From: Panicum virgatum
Taxonomy: Eukaryota > Streptophyta > Magnoliopsida > Poales > Poaceae
Assembly: GCF_016808335.1 (NCBI RefSeq)
Contig: NC_053143.1
Span: 3,815,398-3,879,397, forward strand
DNA length: 64,000 nt
Reading direction: 5' to 3'
Part shown: in pieces, positions 44,548 to 55,799 of the stretch
Numbering within the stretch: position 1 is the first letter of the stretch
Layout: every line of letters begins with the position of its first letter
Position numbers and translations under genes: made by a program
The notes under the pieces: model-generated
The model's database searches: none
Told to the model about the DNA's origin: nothing
Seen by the model: the letters and a program-made list of their open reading frames with translations, nothing else

Positions 44548-44911
44548 ACGGCGGAAATAAGTGCGGCGCCATGAAATTTGCGTCCATGAAATGGGCGTGG
44601 TCACGGCTGCAACAAGTTCCGCTTGGACTCGATCAACGCTTGATTGCGCGCAGGAAGTCTGTCGGCGCTGCTGGGGACTGTTTTGGCCTGGCAACTGGGC
44701 CTCCGGCCTTTCCATTTAATCATGTAATTAAGGAAAATACTTGATTAATTTCCGGGACCTTTACGTCATCAACACGTGTGTCGCACGTCACATGGACGCA
44801 TGCTGTCTTGATGATACAAGTAGTTTGCAAGCTACGTGAACTTACGTATATACTATTTTGGGTATGTGTATGTGTATGTGTATTTAGCTCAAATAAAGCT
44901 GCTTAGTTGGA
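44548..44911. other. intergenic gap
   Basis: Short GC-rich piece followed by AT-rich DNA with TGTATG repeats. No gene recognised. ACGTA at 44912-44916 is the target duplication of the next element. Confidence 0.45.
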
Positions 44912-45869
44912 ACGTATGTAACGTCCCGGATTTTTCCGGAATATTATAAATTCAAAAAATGTGAATTTCAAAAAAATTTCGTGACAATGCTGTAAATATC
45001 CATCTAAGTAAGATTTGTGCCCTTCCAAAATTCTTAGTAAATTAAATCTTTGTTTTTAATTAAGGATATTAATTGTTAGTGTGGGAATACTTGGAGTTAA
45101 TCGGATTTTATTTGGCTCTACCTTGTTTAATTTGATTTCGATTTGGATTTATTTTATTATGTGAATTTGTGTGGAAATTAAATCGAGGTGTGCCCCTCAA
45201 TTTAATTTCATCTTCTAACACTTGTGTGGGATTTAATTTGAACAAGCCATTTAAATTAAATCCAAACCCTAACTTTGACCCGCTAACCTACCCCGTTGTG
45301 ACCCGTCGTCAAACCCAAGACCACCTAAACCCAACAGCAGTCAAACCCAGCTCAGCCCAGGAACCAAACTCACGCCGGCCTGCTAACCAAGCCCGGCCTG
45401 CTCCACCACCTACGCCAGCCCAACCCGCCAGCCTGCAACCGGCCCGACTCCTCATGCCCTGGCCTGTTCACGCACGTGGCCCAGCTCGACTGCGCGGACG
45501 AGCGGACCAGCCGCGACGCCCAGCCTGTCTCCCTGCCATCCCGGGCCCGCCTATCAGGGGGACTATTCCTCTTTCTTCCCCGTCGCGAACGAGGCACCTC
45601 TGCTCTGCTTTTTCCCTTTTGACCGCACGTGCCCTCTACGCTTCTGCCGCCGGTGCCGCCTGCTGCTCGCGTCACCTGCCAGCACAGCTCCGCGACAGCG
45701 CGCGGAGGAGGCCGCCGCGCAGCTTTCCCCGCTCGCTTTTGACCGCCGCGCGCGCGAGCCCTGGCGGCGAGCGCCGTGATGCCGCCGTGTGTCCATGCAG
45801 CAACTCACATCCTATCCGAGCCATCGGCGTCCAGGCCTCGACGCGCCCTCGGACCCTAGCCGCTCCGCC

Positions 45870-45876
45870 TATAAAA
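45870..45876 (+). promoter_or_regulatory. TATA box in the solo LTR
   Basis: TATAAAA lies in CCGCCTATAAAACCCC, followed at about 30 bp by AAACCCTAGAGCACAGAG, a typical start region. It would mark the U3/R boundary. Confidence 0.55.
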
Positions 45877-48800
45877 CCCCGCGGCCGCCGCAAACCCTAG
45901 AGCACAGAGCTCTTTTCCCCAATCCGCCGCCGCTAGCCACAAGAACAAAGGAAGGAGGAGAGGGGGAAGGGAAAAAGGAGGAGGAGGAAGGAGAGGGGAG
46001 GAGCAGTCGAAGCACCGCCACCGGAGGACGCTGACGCCGACGTCTGCACTGAGCCGGCGCTCCCGATCGACCACGCCAACGACGCGGCTCGGCACGGCAC
46101 CGCGCCGACTCGTCGCTGCCACGCCTCGCCACAGCCTTGCCATCGTCTTCCTCGCCATACACCGGTAGGCCGCCACCGTTCCGCCGCACCCCACCTCTCC
46201 TGTGTCTGCTTTACCTTGTTTCGCCCTTAATCCACGCGTAGCGAGAAGAGGGGGTTCCCTCCACGCTCACCCGGCGCTCATCGCCGCCGCCGAGCCTTTT
46301 GGCCGTCGGCGTGCCCATCCATCGCGCCGTGGCCGCGAACCCCACGCACACACCCACACGAGCCGGCTCAAGCCCCGACCTTGCCTCGCCGCGCCGAGCG
46401 TTCTCAAGCCACCCGAGCATGCCTAGCCGCTGCCGCTGTCGCGTCGTGGGCACGCCCATGCCGCGACGTCGTAGACTCGTCGCTGGGGCATACCCCTTCG
46501 TACTCCGAGTGCGCACCTCGGCCCGCACGCGCACACCCCGGGAGCGCGCACACGTGAAACCCGGCGTCCGTGTTCCGCCACACCACAGCCTTGGCCGTGC
46601 CCAGCGCTGGTGCGCGCGGCACGCCATGGCCTCGCCATGGCCGTGTGCGACGCGTACGCGCCCAAGGCTCGGCCTTTTTCTCGCTTTGAAGCCAATCGGA
46701 CCGACGCCGTCGCGACACGACCAAGTCGTGGTCTAGCGACCGTGGGCACACATGCCAGCCACAACGGCGAGCCGTGCCAAGCCTGGGGACCTCGCCTAGT
46801 CACCCTCACCGCTGCCTTTGCCCTGCTCTGCTCCATTGCGGATTCGGCTACCCGAATCCTCGCGCGCGGGCACGAGTAGAGCCAAGCCTGAGCCCCGAAC
46901 CGCCTCGACCTGCTTCGTCCCCGCATCGCCACTACCATGCCGCCGTTGAAGCTCCGCCGCGACACGACCTCGCCACCGGAGGCCTGACAGCGCCGCCCCG
47001 CTGCGTCAAGAACCAAGGGAGAGAGCTGGGTAGAAGAGAAGGAGGGGGAGTGCAAAGAGAAGCTGCGCCACGTGCACCTCCATCCGGGACCGGAGCCAGA
47101 CCACCGCCGGCGAGTGTCGCCATCCCGCCATCGCCGGACCTGTCAAGGAGGGGAAGAGGACCAGGGCTCCGCCCAGAAGCTAGGTGCGCTGCCAGGAAGC
47201 CCGTCGCCGCCCGGAGGAGGAGCCTCGACGAGCCAACACAGCCGCTGCCGGCATGCCTCGCCGCTCCGCTGCCTCGACCCGCCGCCGCTCAGACCTGCGG
47301 CACGCAGCCACGCAGACCCCGGCTGCACCGGATCCGGCCCCGCCGCATCGGATCCCGCCAGGACGCCAACACCCGGGTCCCGCCTGTCAGGCACAGTGGG
47401 CGCGCCGGCGCCCTCGGGCCCAAGTCCCAGAGAGTGTGAGAGAGAAGTGAGGAAGTGGGAGAGGGGAAGTGTCTCGGGCCGCCTTTGGCCCATCAAGCCT
47501 TGAACCCAAGCTGGCCCTCTTCGCGAGCCGAGCCGCGCACCCGAGAACTAGCTCGCAAGCCGAGCCGACCCGCCTATGTGAGCCGAGCCGAGTTGGGCTC
47601 CCAAGCCTAACCTTGTTGGGCTGCCTATTCACTTCCGGCCCAACGAGCCTTAAACCCTTTTTATTTTTCTGATTAACCCTGACATGCGGGCTCCACTTGT
47701 AAGTCTCTAGTGAGAGGCTGACTGATGGGACCCACTGACCTGCGGACCCCACTGACCCAGTTGACCAGTCAACAGCCAACGTTGACTTGGTCAACGCTGA
47801 CGTCAATAGGGCCCACTGCTGACGTCAGCATAGCTGACCCCCGGGTGATGTCATGCTAACGTCATCATGCTGATGTGGCACGCTCTGGTGCTTCCATGTG
47901 TCACCTCGGTGTTTTTTCTTTTTCGATAATTATTTATTAATTCTAGAAAATATTTTGATCTTAGAAAAATCATAGTAATTCAACCGGAGCTTCGAAAAAT
48001 ATGAAACCAGTTTCATAATTCTTCTAAAATCATGATCCACGCGTTAGAATAAGTTGGATATCTTTCGAGCCTGTTTTGTGCATTCTTGCACTTTGGCCCT
48101 TGTATTTACATGTAGTTACGACTAGGTCCTTGACGAGAAGGAGTTGACCGACGTCCCGGACGACCAAAAGATCTAGAAGGACCACCCCGACACCCAGAGG
48201 ACCCAGAAGGACGCACCGGACAACCAAAAGACATCAGAGACCAAGGAAGACCACGAAGACCTATCAGGTTCACGCCCTTAGAGATTGAACACCTAATAGG
48301 CATTGCTTGCTAGATACGCTACGCTCCCAAATTGAGTGTGATGAGATGAGCTTGCATGGCCTTTTATTTACCGTAATCCTTGATTCCCATACTTAGACAT
48401 GAATTGTTGTATGCTATTGCTACTATGAGTGAGATTTGGGGTATGAGAATATATGATGTGATAGTCCTTGCTTGTTGGGAGTTGCCTCCACATATACGGG
48501 AGTTGGTGATTAGGTTACAACGGGGGCGAGCGGACCCTTTTCTCTGATCTCCGGATCGAGAGCCGGGGATTGTGTGTTGGGCACGATCCTGTGAGCACCT
48601 GTGATGGGTGACGAGCACCTGTGGCGGGTGCCAGACTGTTCCGGTGGGAACTTTAGAAGAGGAGTAGTTGAGGAGGCGATACTTTTGATGGGTATCGATT
48701 GCAGACCGTGTTGACGGAATGCTACTGTGGACAAAGACGCTCGCCTCGGTTGGATGAAGGACTTGACTTTGTGGCCCTAGTGACGAAACTATATCAAACA

Positions 48801-49361
48801 TGCACACCACTTATCCTTTATGAGGGGGGGGGGCAGCCCGAGCTAGCTATGCGCGACATCATACCTGTAGGAGGATAGTGTGTCAGTGTCAGGGGGGAGA
48901 GGGCAGGACCCTATCGCCCCCGATCGCAGGATCCATGGAGATTTCATTCTAGATTGCTTCACAGCCCTGGGCGACCTTCTGTGGGAGGACGCGCTCCAAA
49001 CCGGGAGCAGGATAGTGCCGTAGCCGTTAGTTTCGTTGACTGGTACCTCGGAGAAAGTCGGGTCGCTCCCGGCTAGATTCGTGGCGAGTGGGTACGGGTG
49101 TACAACTCCTGCAGGGTGAAAACTATACGTATAGCCGCGTACTCGGTCATGTACAACTCTGGATCTAGCCCCACAAATATAGTTAGATCCACATATACTT
49201 TTCTACCTCCCTCTAGTCCATTTTTTCTGCTCGGATAGCATCTGAGGTGCGAAGAGAGGGAGTTTCCGCACCGACTCAAGGTTGAGATAGTTGTAGAGGA
49301 AGATAGGAGACTAGGAGTTCGGGATGCCAGAGCTGCTCATGTTGAAAGGTGATTTGGATGA

Positions 49362-49363
<2 letters not shown>

Positions 49364-49432
<69 letters not shown>
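49364..49432. repeat. (TA)n microsatellite
   Basis: About 34 uninterrupted TA units within the solo LTR. It creates artefact frames reading IYIYIY on the other strand. Confidence 0.95.
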
Positions 49433-49434
<2 letters not shown>

Positions 49435-49915
49435 CTTGCATTAGGAAAACATAGCCTATCCTTGGCATTATCTTTATACCGTTTGCATCCACCATAAAGC
49501 TTGTATATGGATGGTGACGTGAACCTATCCCGTTCTTGGGGATAACCTGATAGATGTAGGGTCCGAGTGAAGGAATTGTCAAGATGACAAAGGAAGAAGA
49601 TGTTAGGGATGGCCCAAGCTACACTCCGAGCTGCCTGTGGAGAGGATTCGTGAAGATGAAGTTTGCTCAGAAGACTAGATATCACTTTCGCTTTATGTTT
49701 GATTTCTTTTAGTCCAAGGGACTTGTGCTCTGAGATTCGTAGTATAATCCTTTGGATCATGTAATAAATAAATCCATGTGTTGTTGTAAATGTGAGTTAT
49801 CTCTGTGATATTCGATTGAAATAAGATCTGTATGTGATAGCTACTGATCCAGGGACTATTACGACGATACAGAGAGTCGGGTCCGCCTCTCGGCAAACCG
49901 GTCTGTTTCAACGTA

Positions 49916-50239
49916 CATCCAACCAAATGTTTGCGAGCATAAACAAGACAACGAACTTATTTATTTTCTTTTCTTTATTTTGGAAGAATGGTGATTATCT
50001 AGGCAAGCCTGCACGTTTTCATGCACGAGGCCTCTCATCAGCGAGATATAGCTAATGAATGGTATACATGTGAGCATTTATGCCTTTGTTTATTTCTTTT
50101 GCTTTTTTTAATCTTTACATTGATCAACACGTAACTCATATAGCGGACTACGTGAGCCAATCAATTTGTCATTTAATTAATGAACCAAGAGAGTATTTCC
50201 TTTGGTATATTCGTCCTATCTTCAGAGTAGTCGGCCGAG
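49916..50239. other. intergenic gap
   Basis: No gene recognised. AT-rich with short T runs. Confidence 0.45.
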
Positions 50240-50605
50240 GACGTCTATTCATCGCGCGCGAGTAGGATCGCGCGTGGCGCACACGTACGACGGAGGAGGT
50301 GGAGGAAGGCTCCGGCGTCTCCGGCGGCGGAGGAGGCGGAGGAAGGCTCTGGTGGCGGAGGCGTCGGAGGAAGGCTCCGGCGGGGGAGGAGGCGCAGGAA
50401 GACGGACGCAGCGGTGGAGGAGGAGGCGGACGTGGAGGCGGCGGAGACAGCGGCAGAGGGAGTGGAGGAAGGCGGAGGCGGCGGTGGGAGACGAAGGAAG
50501 GTGAGGCGGCGGAGGCGGCGGCCGGGAAGACGAGCGACGGCAGGGGCGAGGTGTTCTGCGATGCGTCGCCCCTCACTCGCTCGCGCGAGGAATAGACCCC
50601 ACCTA
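50240..50605. repeat. purine-rich GC segment with imperfect inverted ends
   Basis: A run of GGAGGCGGAGG-type sequence (50285-50540), strongly purine-biased on the plus strand. The borders, GTCTATTCATCGCGCGCGAG and (inverted) GTCTATTCCTCGCGCGAGCG, are near-identical inverted repeats. No matching target duplication is visible. It may be a small MULE or Pack-MULE; long frames here are repeat artefacts. Confidence 0.45.
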
Positions 50606-51333
50606 GTCGGCCGGCCGGCAACGCAGACCGTATTTACATGTAAAGTATATATAAATATACTTCCCTCTATATTACTTTTGCATATGGCCGGGTACTCGAG
50701 CCGGGCGGACCGTATCCATAGCTTTATATCATTTTTATTTATATGCATTTTGATTTTGGATAAAATCTAGCCATTAGCATATTTTATTTGATAAGGTATA
50801 AATATTTTCCATATTTTGGAATAAGCTAAAATTGGAGTCAACATATGTATCTTATAATATTAACTTTTATTATGATTAAAAGAGTAGTAATCTAAATACA
50901 TTTTAGTCTAGGATTTCAGTCTCTCCCGATTTTACTCGACAAATTCTAATTTTATATGGTTTCGAACCCTTTAGCTCAATATACGATTTGGTCTCCAATT
51001 TCGTGACAATCTTTTAATCCACGTGGATCCACCACCATCATAGGTCCACAAGATGGGTGAAAGTCGATAACGGATTAAAACAGTCCTCTATTTAGAAACA
51101 GGGTCAAGATTTATGATAAAATTTATCATGTGGTAGTACACTATGAGATATAGTCCACGCAACATTGATTCTAACATCTCTAACAACTCTGACATTCTAA
51201 GCTTGCTACTTCTGTCGATACAGCCTCCCTACTTGATTTGCCCTCCAAGTCTTAGCATGCTACATACAATGACTTGTCTATACGCATCTCTACATTCTCT
51301 AAGCTATATTTAACTATATTATTATATTATTAT
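50606..51333. other. intergenic region
   Basis: AT-rich DNA without a recognised gene or repeat. Confidence 0.45.
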
Positions 51334-51382
51334 TGACGATCAAAATTGGCACAAGTCAAGATTTGCTGGACAAAATGGGCGA

Positions 51383-51419
51383 ACCGATCAGACCGGTCGT
51401 GTAAACCGGTCAGACCGGT
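51383..51419 (-). repeat. ACCGGT cassette, gypsy-type LTR
   Basis: Two ACCGGTCAGACCGGT arms (one mismatch in the first), spacer 7 bp CGTGTAA. Total 37 bp. Confidence 0.9.
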
Positions 51420-51552
51420 CAAGGTAACTTTGCCAAATTGTCAATTAGACTTTACCATTGTGTAGATCTCGTCGAGACGATCAAAATGCATATATAGAAC
51501 GTCCAATTTGGACTCCATATAAGGAAGTTATGTCTCCCAGAAGACCTGCACT

Positions 51553-51615
51553 TCGGTCTGACCGGTCAGACCGGTCCAGGGCGGTCAGACCGGTTCGGAG
51601 ACCAGTCAGACCGGT
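51553..51615. repeat. ACCGGT cassette cluster, gypsy-type LTR
   Basis: Four arms, the first two overlapping on opposite strands (51553-51575), then arms at 51580-51594 and 51601-51615. Spacers 4 and 6 bp. Confidence 0.8.
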
Positions 51616-51934
51616 CCGAAACGCCCAATCCGACTTAGGAATTGTATTTTGACACGAGATTTGTTAGGGTTTCGACTCCTAAAGGGTACATACCACCCCA
51701 CCCTATAAATATGAAGGGTTACGGCCGATTGAGGGTATCCAATCGCATCTATCAAACACATTTTATCTTTTTACCTTTTCTTCCAACCCTATGTGCTGTT
51801 CGTCTCTCGTCTCCATGGCGTGAGGGGGCGCCCTAGCTGGCCTGCCGAGCCTAGGGCAAACCAAAGTGTGCTTGCCCTGACGAGGTCCCTCCCGGGCGAG
51901 CGTTCGTGGGATCTTCGTCGGGCTCCCCGGCGAA

Positions 51935-51949
51935 ACCGGTCTGACCGGA
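51935..51949 (+). repeat. single ACCGGT arm, gypsy-type LTR
   Basis: ACCGGTCTGACCGGA without a partner arm nearby. Confidence 0.75.
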
Positions 51950-52035
51950 TCTCGCGGAGGCGCTGCAAGGAGCGTCGTTGCGTGCTGCACGTTCGAGTGC
52001 GATCGTGTGTTGGCCCCGAATCGGCGTCAACATAC

Positions 52036-52055
52036 TTTTTGGCGACTCCGCTGAG
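52036..52055 (+). promoter_or_regulatory. primer binding site of the gypsy-type element
   Basis: TTTTTGGCGACTCCGCTGAG lies six bases after the LTR. The TGGCGACTCCGCTG core is the tRNA-complementary primer site of a group of plant gypsy elements. Confidence 0.7.
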
Positions 52056-52545
52056 GAACGAGAATCAGGCTATCATGGCCGACTTGTCAAACCCTAGCAT
52101 TAATCCAACATCATCAAAAGAACTACTTGAAGAGTATTGGCGAGAATACGAAAGAGCAGTCGAAGGTCTACTTTTGTCTTGTTTTCGTACAACAGAGCAT
52201 GGAGTCGTTAAGATAAAGAAGTTGCAGGCACCATCTACCATCGATGTATTAATGGAGATGCAATCTTCAGGTACTTTATCTGACGTTCTATCTGGTTTTG
52301 TCAAGCATTTGATTGATAAGGAAGATAGTTCAATTGCAATTCTTGTTATTCAAAAGTCGGCCATTGAAAAGCCGACTAGTAATCCTTGCAAAACTTTGCC
52401 TAATGTTGCTAGTCAAGATACAATTCGGCCGTCCCAAGCCGAAATTGTCAAACCAAATTCTCCAAGCAAGAGCACAGAAACTAAGTCTAGTACTTCTACG
52501 CTCGGGGGGCAACAAAACAAAGGCAAAGGTGCCGGTTGCACCGCA

Positions 52546-52581
52546 ATCGATCTGACCGGTTGTCTGACCAGTCTAACCGCC
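52546..52581 (+). repeat. degenerate ACCGGT cassette in gypsy-type Gag
   Basis: Arms ATCGATCTGACCGGT and ACCAGTCTAACCGCC, spacer 6 bp. Lies within the open frame ending at 52701. Confidence 0.6.
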
Positions 52582-53294
52582 TCTCCTAGGGTTTTGCAAA
52601 TAAACCAAAACCTAAGATGGTTAAACCCAAACATTCCGATACTGGTGTTTGGAAAACTGTCAAAGCTAAAGGTCATAACAAGCATAAAAAAACAAAGCTG
52701 AAGCCCATTGGCGAGTTTCCGGCTAAACCTCAAAACACAGAGATGCTAAAGATGCTAATCGGCCTAATAAATCCAAATAACCAAGATCATCTCCAAAACG
52801 CCAGTTCCATGATAGAAGTCGGCAATGGAATAATTTTCCTACTTTATTAATTCTGTTTTCCTCACATGAATTGCTCATGCCTACGCCATGTGGACCTTAT
52901 TTTTACTTGCCTTATTCTTATTCATCATGGTCTTATGATTCTTGGATGCCGGCCTCTCATAGTTATTTTGGCCAAAATCATGTTACTTATAGAGATCCAG
53001 TAATTAATGAATCATCGCTTGGAAGTGATGACCGTTTTCATCAAAGAGATCGGTCTATGCAAAAAAATAAGCATAAGGTGATCAAACAAGTTTATCGTGT
53101 CAAAAGAGATGGTAGATTAAATAAAAATCCAGATTTGACACAAGAGATAGAAAAGCCGACTACTGAAAAAAATATCGGCTACTCCTGTTGATCAAATTGT
53201 CCCTAATAGAAATCTTGCTTCAAGTGATATAGCTGAACAAGAGACACGTTCGGCTGGGGGGCAAGATCAAAAGAAAAGTGCTGGATCTACAAAG

Positions 53295-53330
53295 ACCGGT
53301 CTGGCCGGTCATGAAATCGGTCTGACCGGT
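53295..53330 (+). repeat. ACCGGT cassette in gypsy-type coding region
   Basis: Arms ACCGGTCTGGCCGGT and ATCGGTCTGACCGGT, spacer CATGAA, 6 bp. Confidence 0.75.
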
Positions 53331-54717
53331 CCATCCGGGGATTTTGAGAACAGCCCCAAAATTACGACGAGGAAGAAACCAAGCTTTGAAGAGCTTTTAC
53401 ATAAATATCAAAGGATAGCCGCGGAGAAGAAAATTGATCAGCTAGAAGGGAATCAAAGAAGGAGTTATTCATCATCACGAGCAAAGAGAAATCAGCATAA
53501 TTGGGGGTCATCACATTGGTCTTCATCATTTTTATTCCGTCAATGCATATGTGAAAGAGCATCTAGGCCCCTAGTGGGTTTTGGTGTATTGATTGACAAT
53601 ACGATTAAAGGACTAACTTGTTTGCATGAGATTATGAGTAGGTATTTAATTTGTGGAATGATATAGCTCATGTATTGCAAGCAAATGTGTATGTCCCATT
53701 GACATTCATTATATGTGACAAGCTAGAATGAGAAAGAAAAATGGAAGAGCAAGGTATTCATGTGTAGTATAAAGGCTCTAATATTGTGTTGAAGCTTGTT
53801 AGTTTATGTGGGACTCAAAGTGGCAAGCAAAAGTTGTAAAAGAAAATAGAGTAAGGTATTCATGGTTGATATAAAGGCTCTAATATGCGAAGGCTTGTTT
53901 TGGATGTATATGACAAGCAAAACAAGAAAAGGAAAATGTGAGCAAGTGTTCATGATTGACATGAAGGCTCAAATATCTATTAAAGGCTTATTCGACTTAT
54001 GATAGAATTCGTATGACAAGTAAAGGTTATAAGAATGAGACACAAGTTGCATAGTCTCAAATTGGAAAGACTTGTCGTATGAGATGAATATTATTGTACA
54101 AGAGAAGCAAGCAAGAGAAAAGTGAATGAGACATGAGTTGATGTGCATATATTATCTCAAATTGGAAGGCTTGTATATAAGATTGAATTGAGAATTCAAA
54201 TTGACAACGAAGATTTCATGCATGACACAAATCAATATGAGTTCAAGATGGACGGCTAGGATAAAGGTAGAGGACCGAGAGGCGTGTTTCAAGAGGCTAC
54301 GCAAGCGACGGCTTGGGGGGAGCAAGGAAACCGATACGGGTCAAAATACCGGAGATCCTAGAGTCATAAAGAGCTCTATGTTGAAGAGTGTCATTATTTG
54401 GAAAATGGGAGTGACTTGTGAATCAAAGATGGATTCCATTCTTATATGAAGGAAGATTCAAAGTCACTAGCTCAAGCAGGCATGCTCACTGAAATTAAGG
54501 ATGATGACAACCTCAAGATATTGATTGAAGAAGTTCGGCTTGATCAAGACATGAAATCTTAAGTGTTGTGTATGTTATTTTATGTGGACTTGAGTATAGG
54601 ATGCCGTACTATCAAGAGAGATGCAACATCAGTGGTTTGACATTACCAAAAGTGCTCATAGCTATCCTATGTGAGAAAAATCAGAGAGAAACACTTGGGA
54701 GCAGAAAACCTACTTGG

Positions 54718-54754
54718 ACCGGTCTGACCGGTCCAGACGACCGGTCAGACCGAT
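54718..54754. repeat. ACCGGT cassette, SIRE-like 5' LTR, inverted arms
   Basis: ACCGGTCTGACCGGT, spacer CCAGACG (7 bp), ACCGGTCAGACCGAT. Here the CTG and CAG centres are opposite, so the two arms face each other. 37 bp. Confidence 0.88.
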
Positions 54755-54784
54755 CGGGATCCAACGGCTAGTTATTTTGAGCTG

Positions 54785-54803
54785 ACCGGTCTGGGGGACC
54801 GGT
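54785..54803 (+). repeat. core-only ACCGGT cassette
   Basis: ACCGGT, 7-bp spacer CTGGGGG, ACCGGT, with CTG beside each core. Outer half-arms are lost, but the 7-bp inner spacing is kept. Confidence 0.6.
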
Positions 54804-55537
54804 CTGAGTCTGACAAAGCAACGGCTAGTTTTTGAAAGAGGGGTATTTATACCCCACACCCTCACCCATTCGTGGGTGCTGATGCCATTACATTCCAGAG
54901 CCATCTCTGAGCCGTGAGAGCACTTGAGAAGTCCTCCCCAACCTCTCTTTGTGAGATTTGAGTGATTAGAGTTGAATCCTTTAAGTTGGGTTGAGTGAAA
55001 CTTTTGCTAAGAGAGCATTTGAGCAGTGAGAGCATAAGCCCTAGCTTGAGCACTTGTGGTTGCGTCGCCAACTTGATTGAAGCATCTGTTACTCTTGGAG
55101 GAGAAGCCTCCTAGACGGCTGGGCGTCGCCGGCTAGCTCCCAAGCTTGTGGTGAGCAGCGGCAAGTTTGTTGCAGCAGCAAAGGTGTGCCACAAGGGCAC
55201 ATGGTCAAATAGTGGAAAGGAGGAGATAGCTTGACCTTGTGGTCACGATAAGCTTCCTCAACGGAGACTAGGATTCACACGTGGTGAACGTGGTGAATCC
55301 GAACTTCGGTGAAACAAATCTCTGTGTCTCCTTGCATTATCTTTATTTAGTTTGCCTCACACTTTGTACTCTAGCTTTATTTGTGCTTCCGATTCGATCT
55401 ACTTGGTTTTGTTGTTTCTGTGTGTGCAGGGTTAAGAAATACATTTGTAAGCACCTAAAGAAGCACAACACCAAGTTGCATTTGTGCTAGAGCTCGTAAA
55501 GGGGAGGATTAACACTTTTGTGCAGGTTCTGCGTAGT

Positions 55538-55574
55538 ACCAGTCTAACCGGTATGCTCAACCGGTCTGACCGGT
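55538..55574 (+). repeat. ACCGGT cassette, SIRE-like 5' LTR
   Basis: Arms ACCAGTCTAACCGGT and ACCGGTCTGACCGGT, spacer ATGCTCA, 7 bp. 37 bp. Confidence 0.88.
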
Positions 55575-55606
55575 CAGAGTGTTTGAATCCTGTTTCTAAG
55601 CCTAGT

Positions 55607-55643
55607 ACCGGTTTGACCGGTCTGCTAGACCGGTCTGACCGGT
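55607..55643 (+). repeat. ACCGGT cassette, SIRE-like 5' LTR
   Basis: Arms ACCGGTTTGACCGGT and ACCGGTCTGACCGGT, spacer CTGCTAG, 7 bp. 37 bp. Confidence 0.9.
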
Positions 55644-55746
55644 TGGTTGCTAACAATTGTGTTAAGTGCTTTAATCTGCAGGATTAATATTAAACGACTA
55701 TTCACACCCCCTCTAGGCGACATCACGCGATTAAGGTCCTTTCAAT

Positions 55747-55758
55747 TGGTATCAAAGC
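55747..55758 (+). promoter_or_regulatory. primer binding site of the SIRE-like element
   Basis: TGGTATCAAAGC, two bases after the LTR, is complementary to initiator methionine tRNA. Confidence 0.85.
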
Positions 55759-55799
55759 TACGGTCTCCGGATTGAAGCTTAACCGCTTGGAGAATCGCG

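Larger units (their letters stand above)
44917..49910 (+). mobile_element. 5-kb solo LTR, probably of a gypsy-type retrotransposon
   Basis: ACGTA flanks both ends (44912-44916, 49911-49915). The 4,994 bp start TGTAACGTCCCGG and end CTGTTTCA, the TG...CA of an LTR. The start sequence does not recur inside and there is no Gag or Pol, primer site or polypurine tract. This is what recombination between two LTRs leaves. Very long LTRs with a GC-rich interior and the TGTAA-CGTCCCGG start fit gypsy chromoviruses of the Tekay/Del group in grasses, which is inference. Long GC-rich frames at 45.2-47.5 kb are on both strands and not protein-like. Confidence 0.72.
51334..52029 (+). repeat. 5' LTR of the gypsy-type element
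   Basis: Starts TGACGATC and ends GGCGTCA, with inverted TGACG/CGTCA termini. TATA box CTATAAATA at 51703-51711. The partner LTR is not in the window. The exact end could be three bases further (CAACA). Confidence 0.7.
52075..53548 (+). pseudogene. Gag-like region of the gypsy-type element, broken
   Basis: ATG at 52075 begins MADLSNP. The frame contains SSKELLEEYWREYERAVE, SCFRTTEHGVVKIKKLQA and LMEMQSSGTLSDVLSGF, and ends at 52701. Similar unclassified retrotransposon proteins in grasses continue with Lys-rich and aromatic segments. These are found downstream in other frames: GVWKTVKAKGHNKHKKTK near 52640, then PTPCGPYFYLPYSYSSW near 52880, then KPSFEELLHKYQRIAAEKK near 53375. So at least two frame breaks are present. 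Two degenerate ACCGGT cassettes fall in it (52546 and 53295). No protease or polymerase domain is seen before the interruption. Confidence 0.6.
51334..53551 (+). mobile_element. left part of a gypsy-type, probably non-autonomous retrotransposon
   Basis: A 696-bp LTR (51334-52029), a primer binding site and a Gag-like coding region are followed at 53552 by the LTR of a second element. The interruption point lies within sequence that still reads as coding. The right half of the gypsy-type element is not found beyond 63298. The element carries cassettes of the ACCGGTCTGACCGGT type in both LTR and coding region. Confidence 0.72.
53552..55744 (+). repeat. 5' LTR of the SIRE-like element
   Basis: 2,193 bp from TGAAAGAGCATCTAGG to TTAAGGTCCTTTCA. 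TATA-like GTATTTATACCCC at 54842-54854. Contains four ACCGGT cassettes (54718, 54785, 55538, 55607). Confidence 0.82.

Noticed and set aside
45169..47503. Several 80-240 codon frames in the GC-rich part of the solo LTR
   Set aside because: Overlapping frames on both strands with Arg/Pro/Ala bias; no domain; inside an LTR.
49311..49760. 149-codon minus-strand frame
   Set aside because: Its core is a run of Ile-Tyr from the (TA)n microsatellite.
50202..50770. Glycine/arginine-rich proteins around 50.2-50.8 kb
   Set aside because: Translation of GGAGGCGGA repeats; no start context, no splice support.
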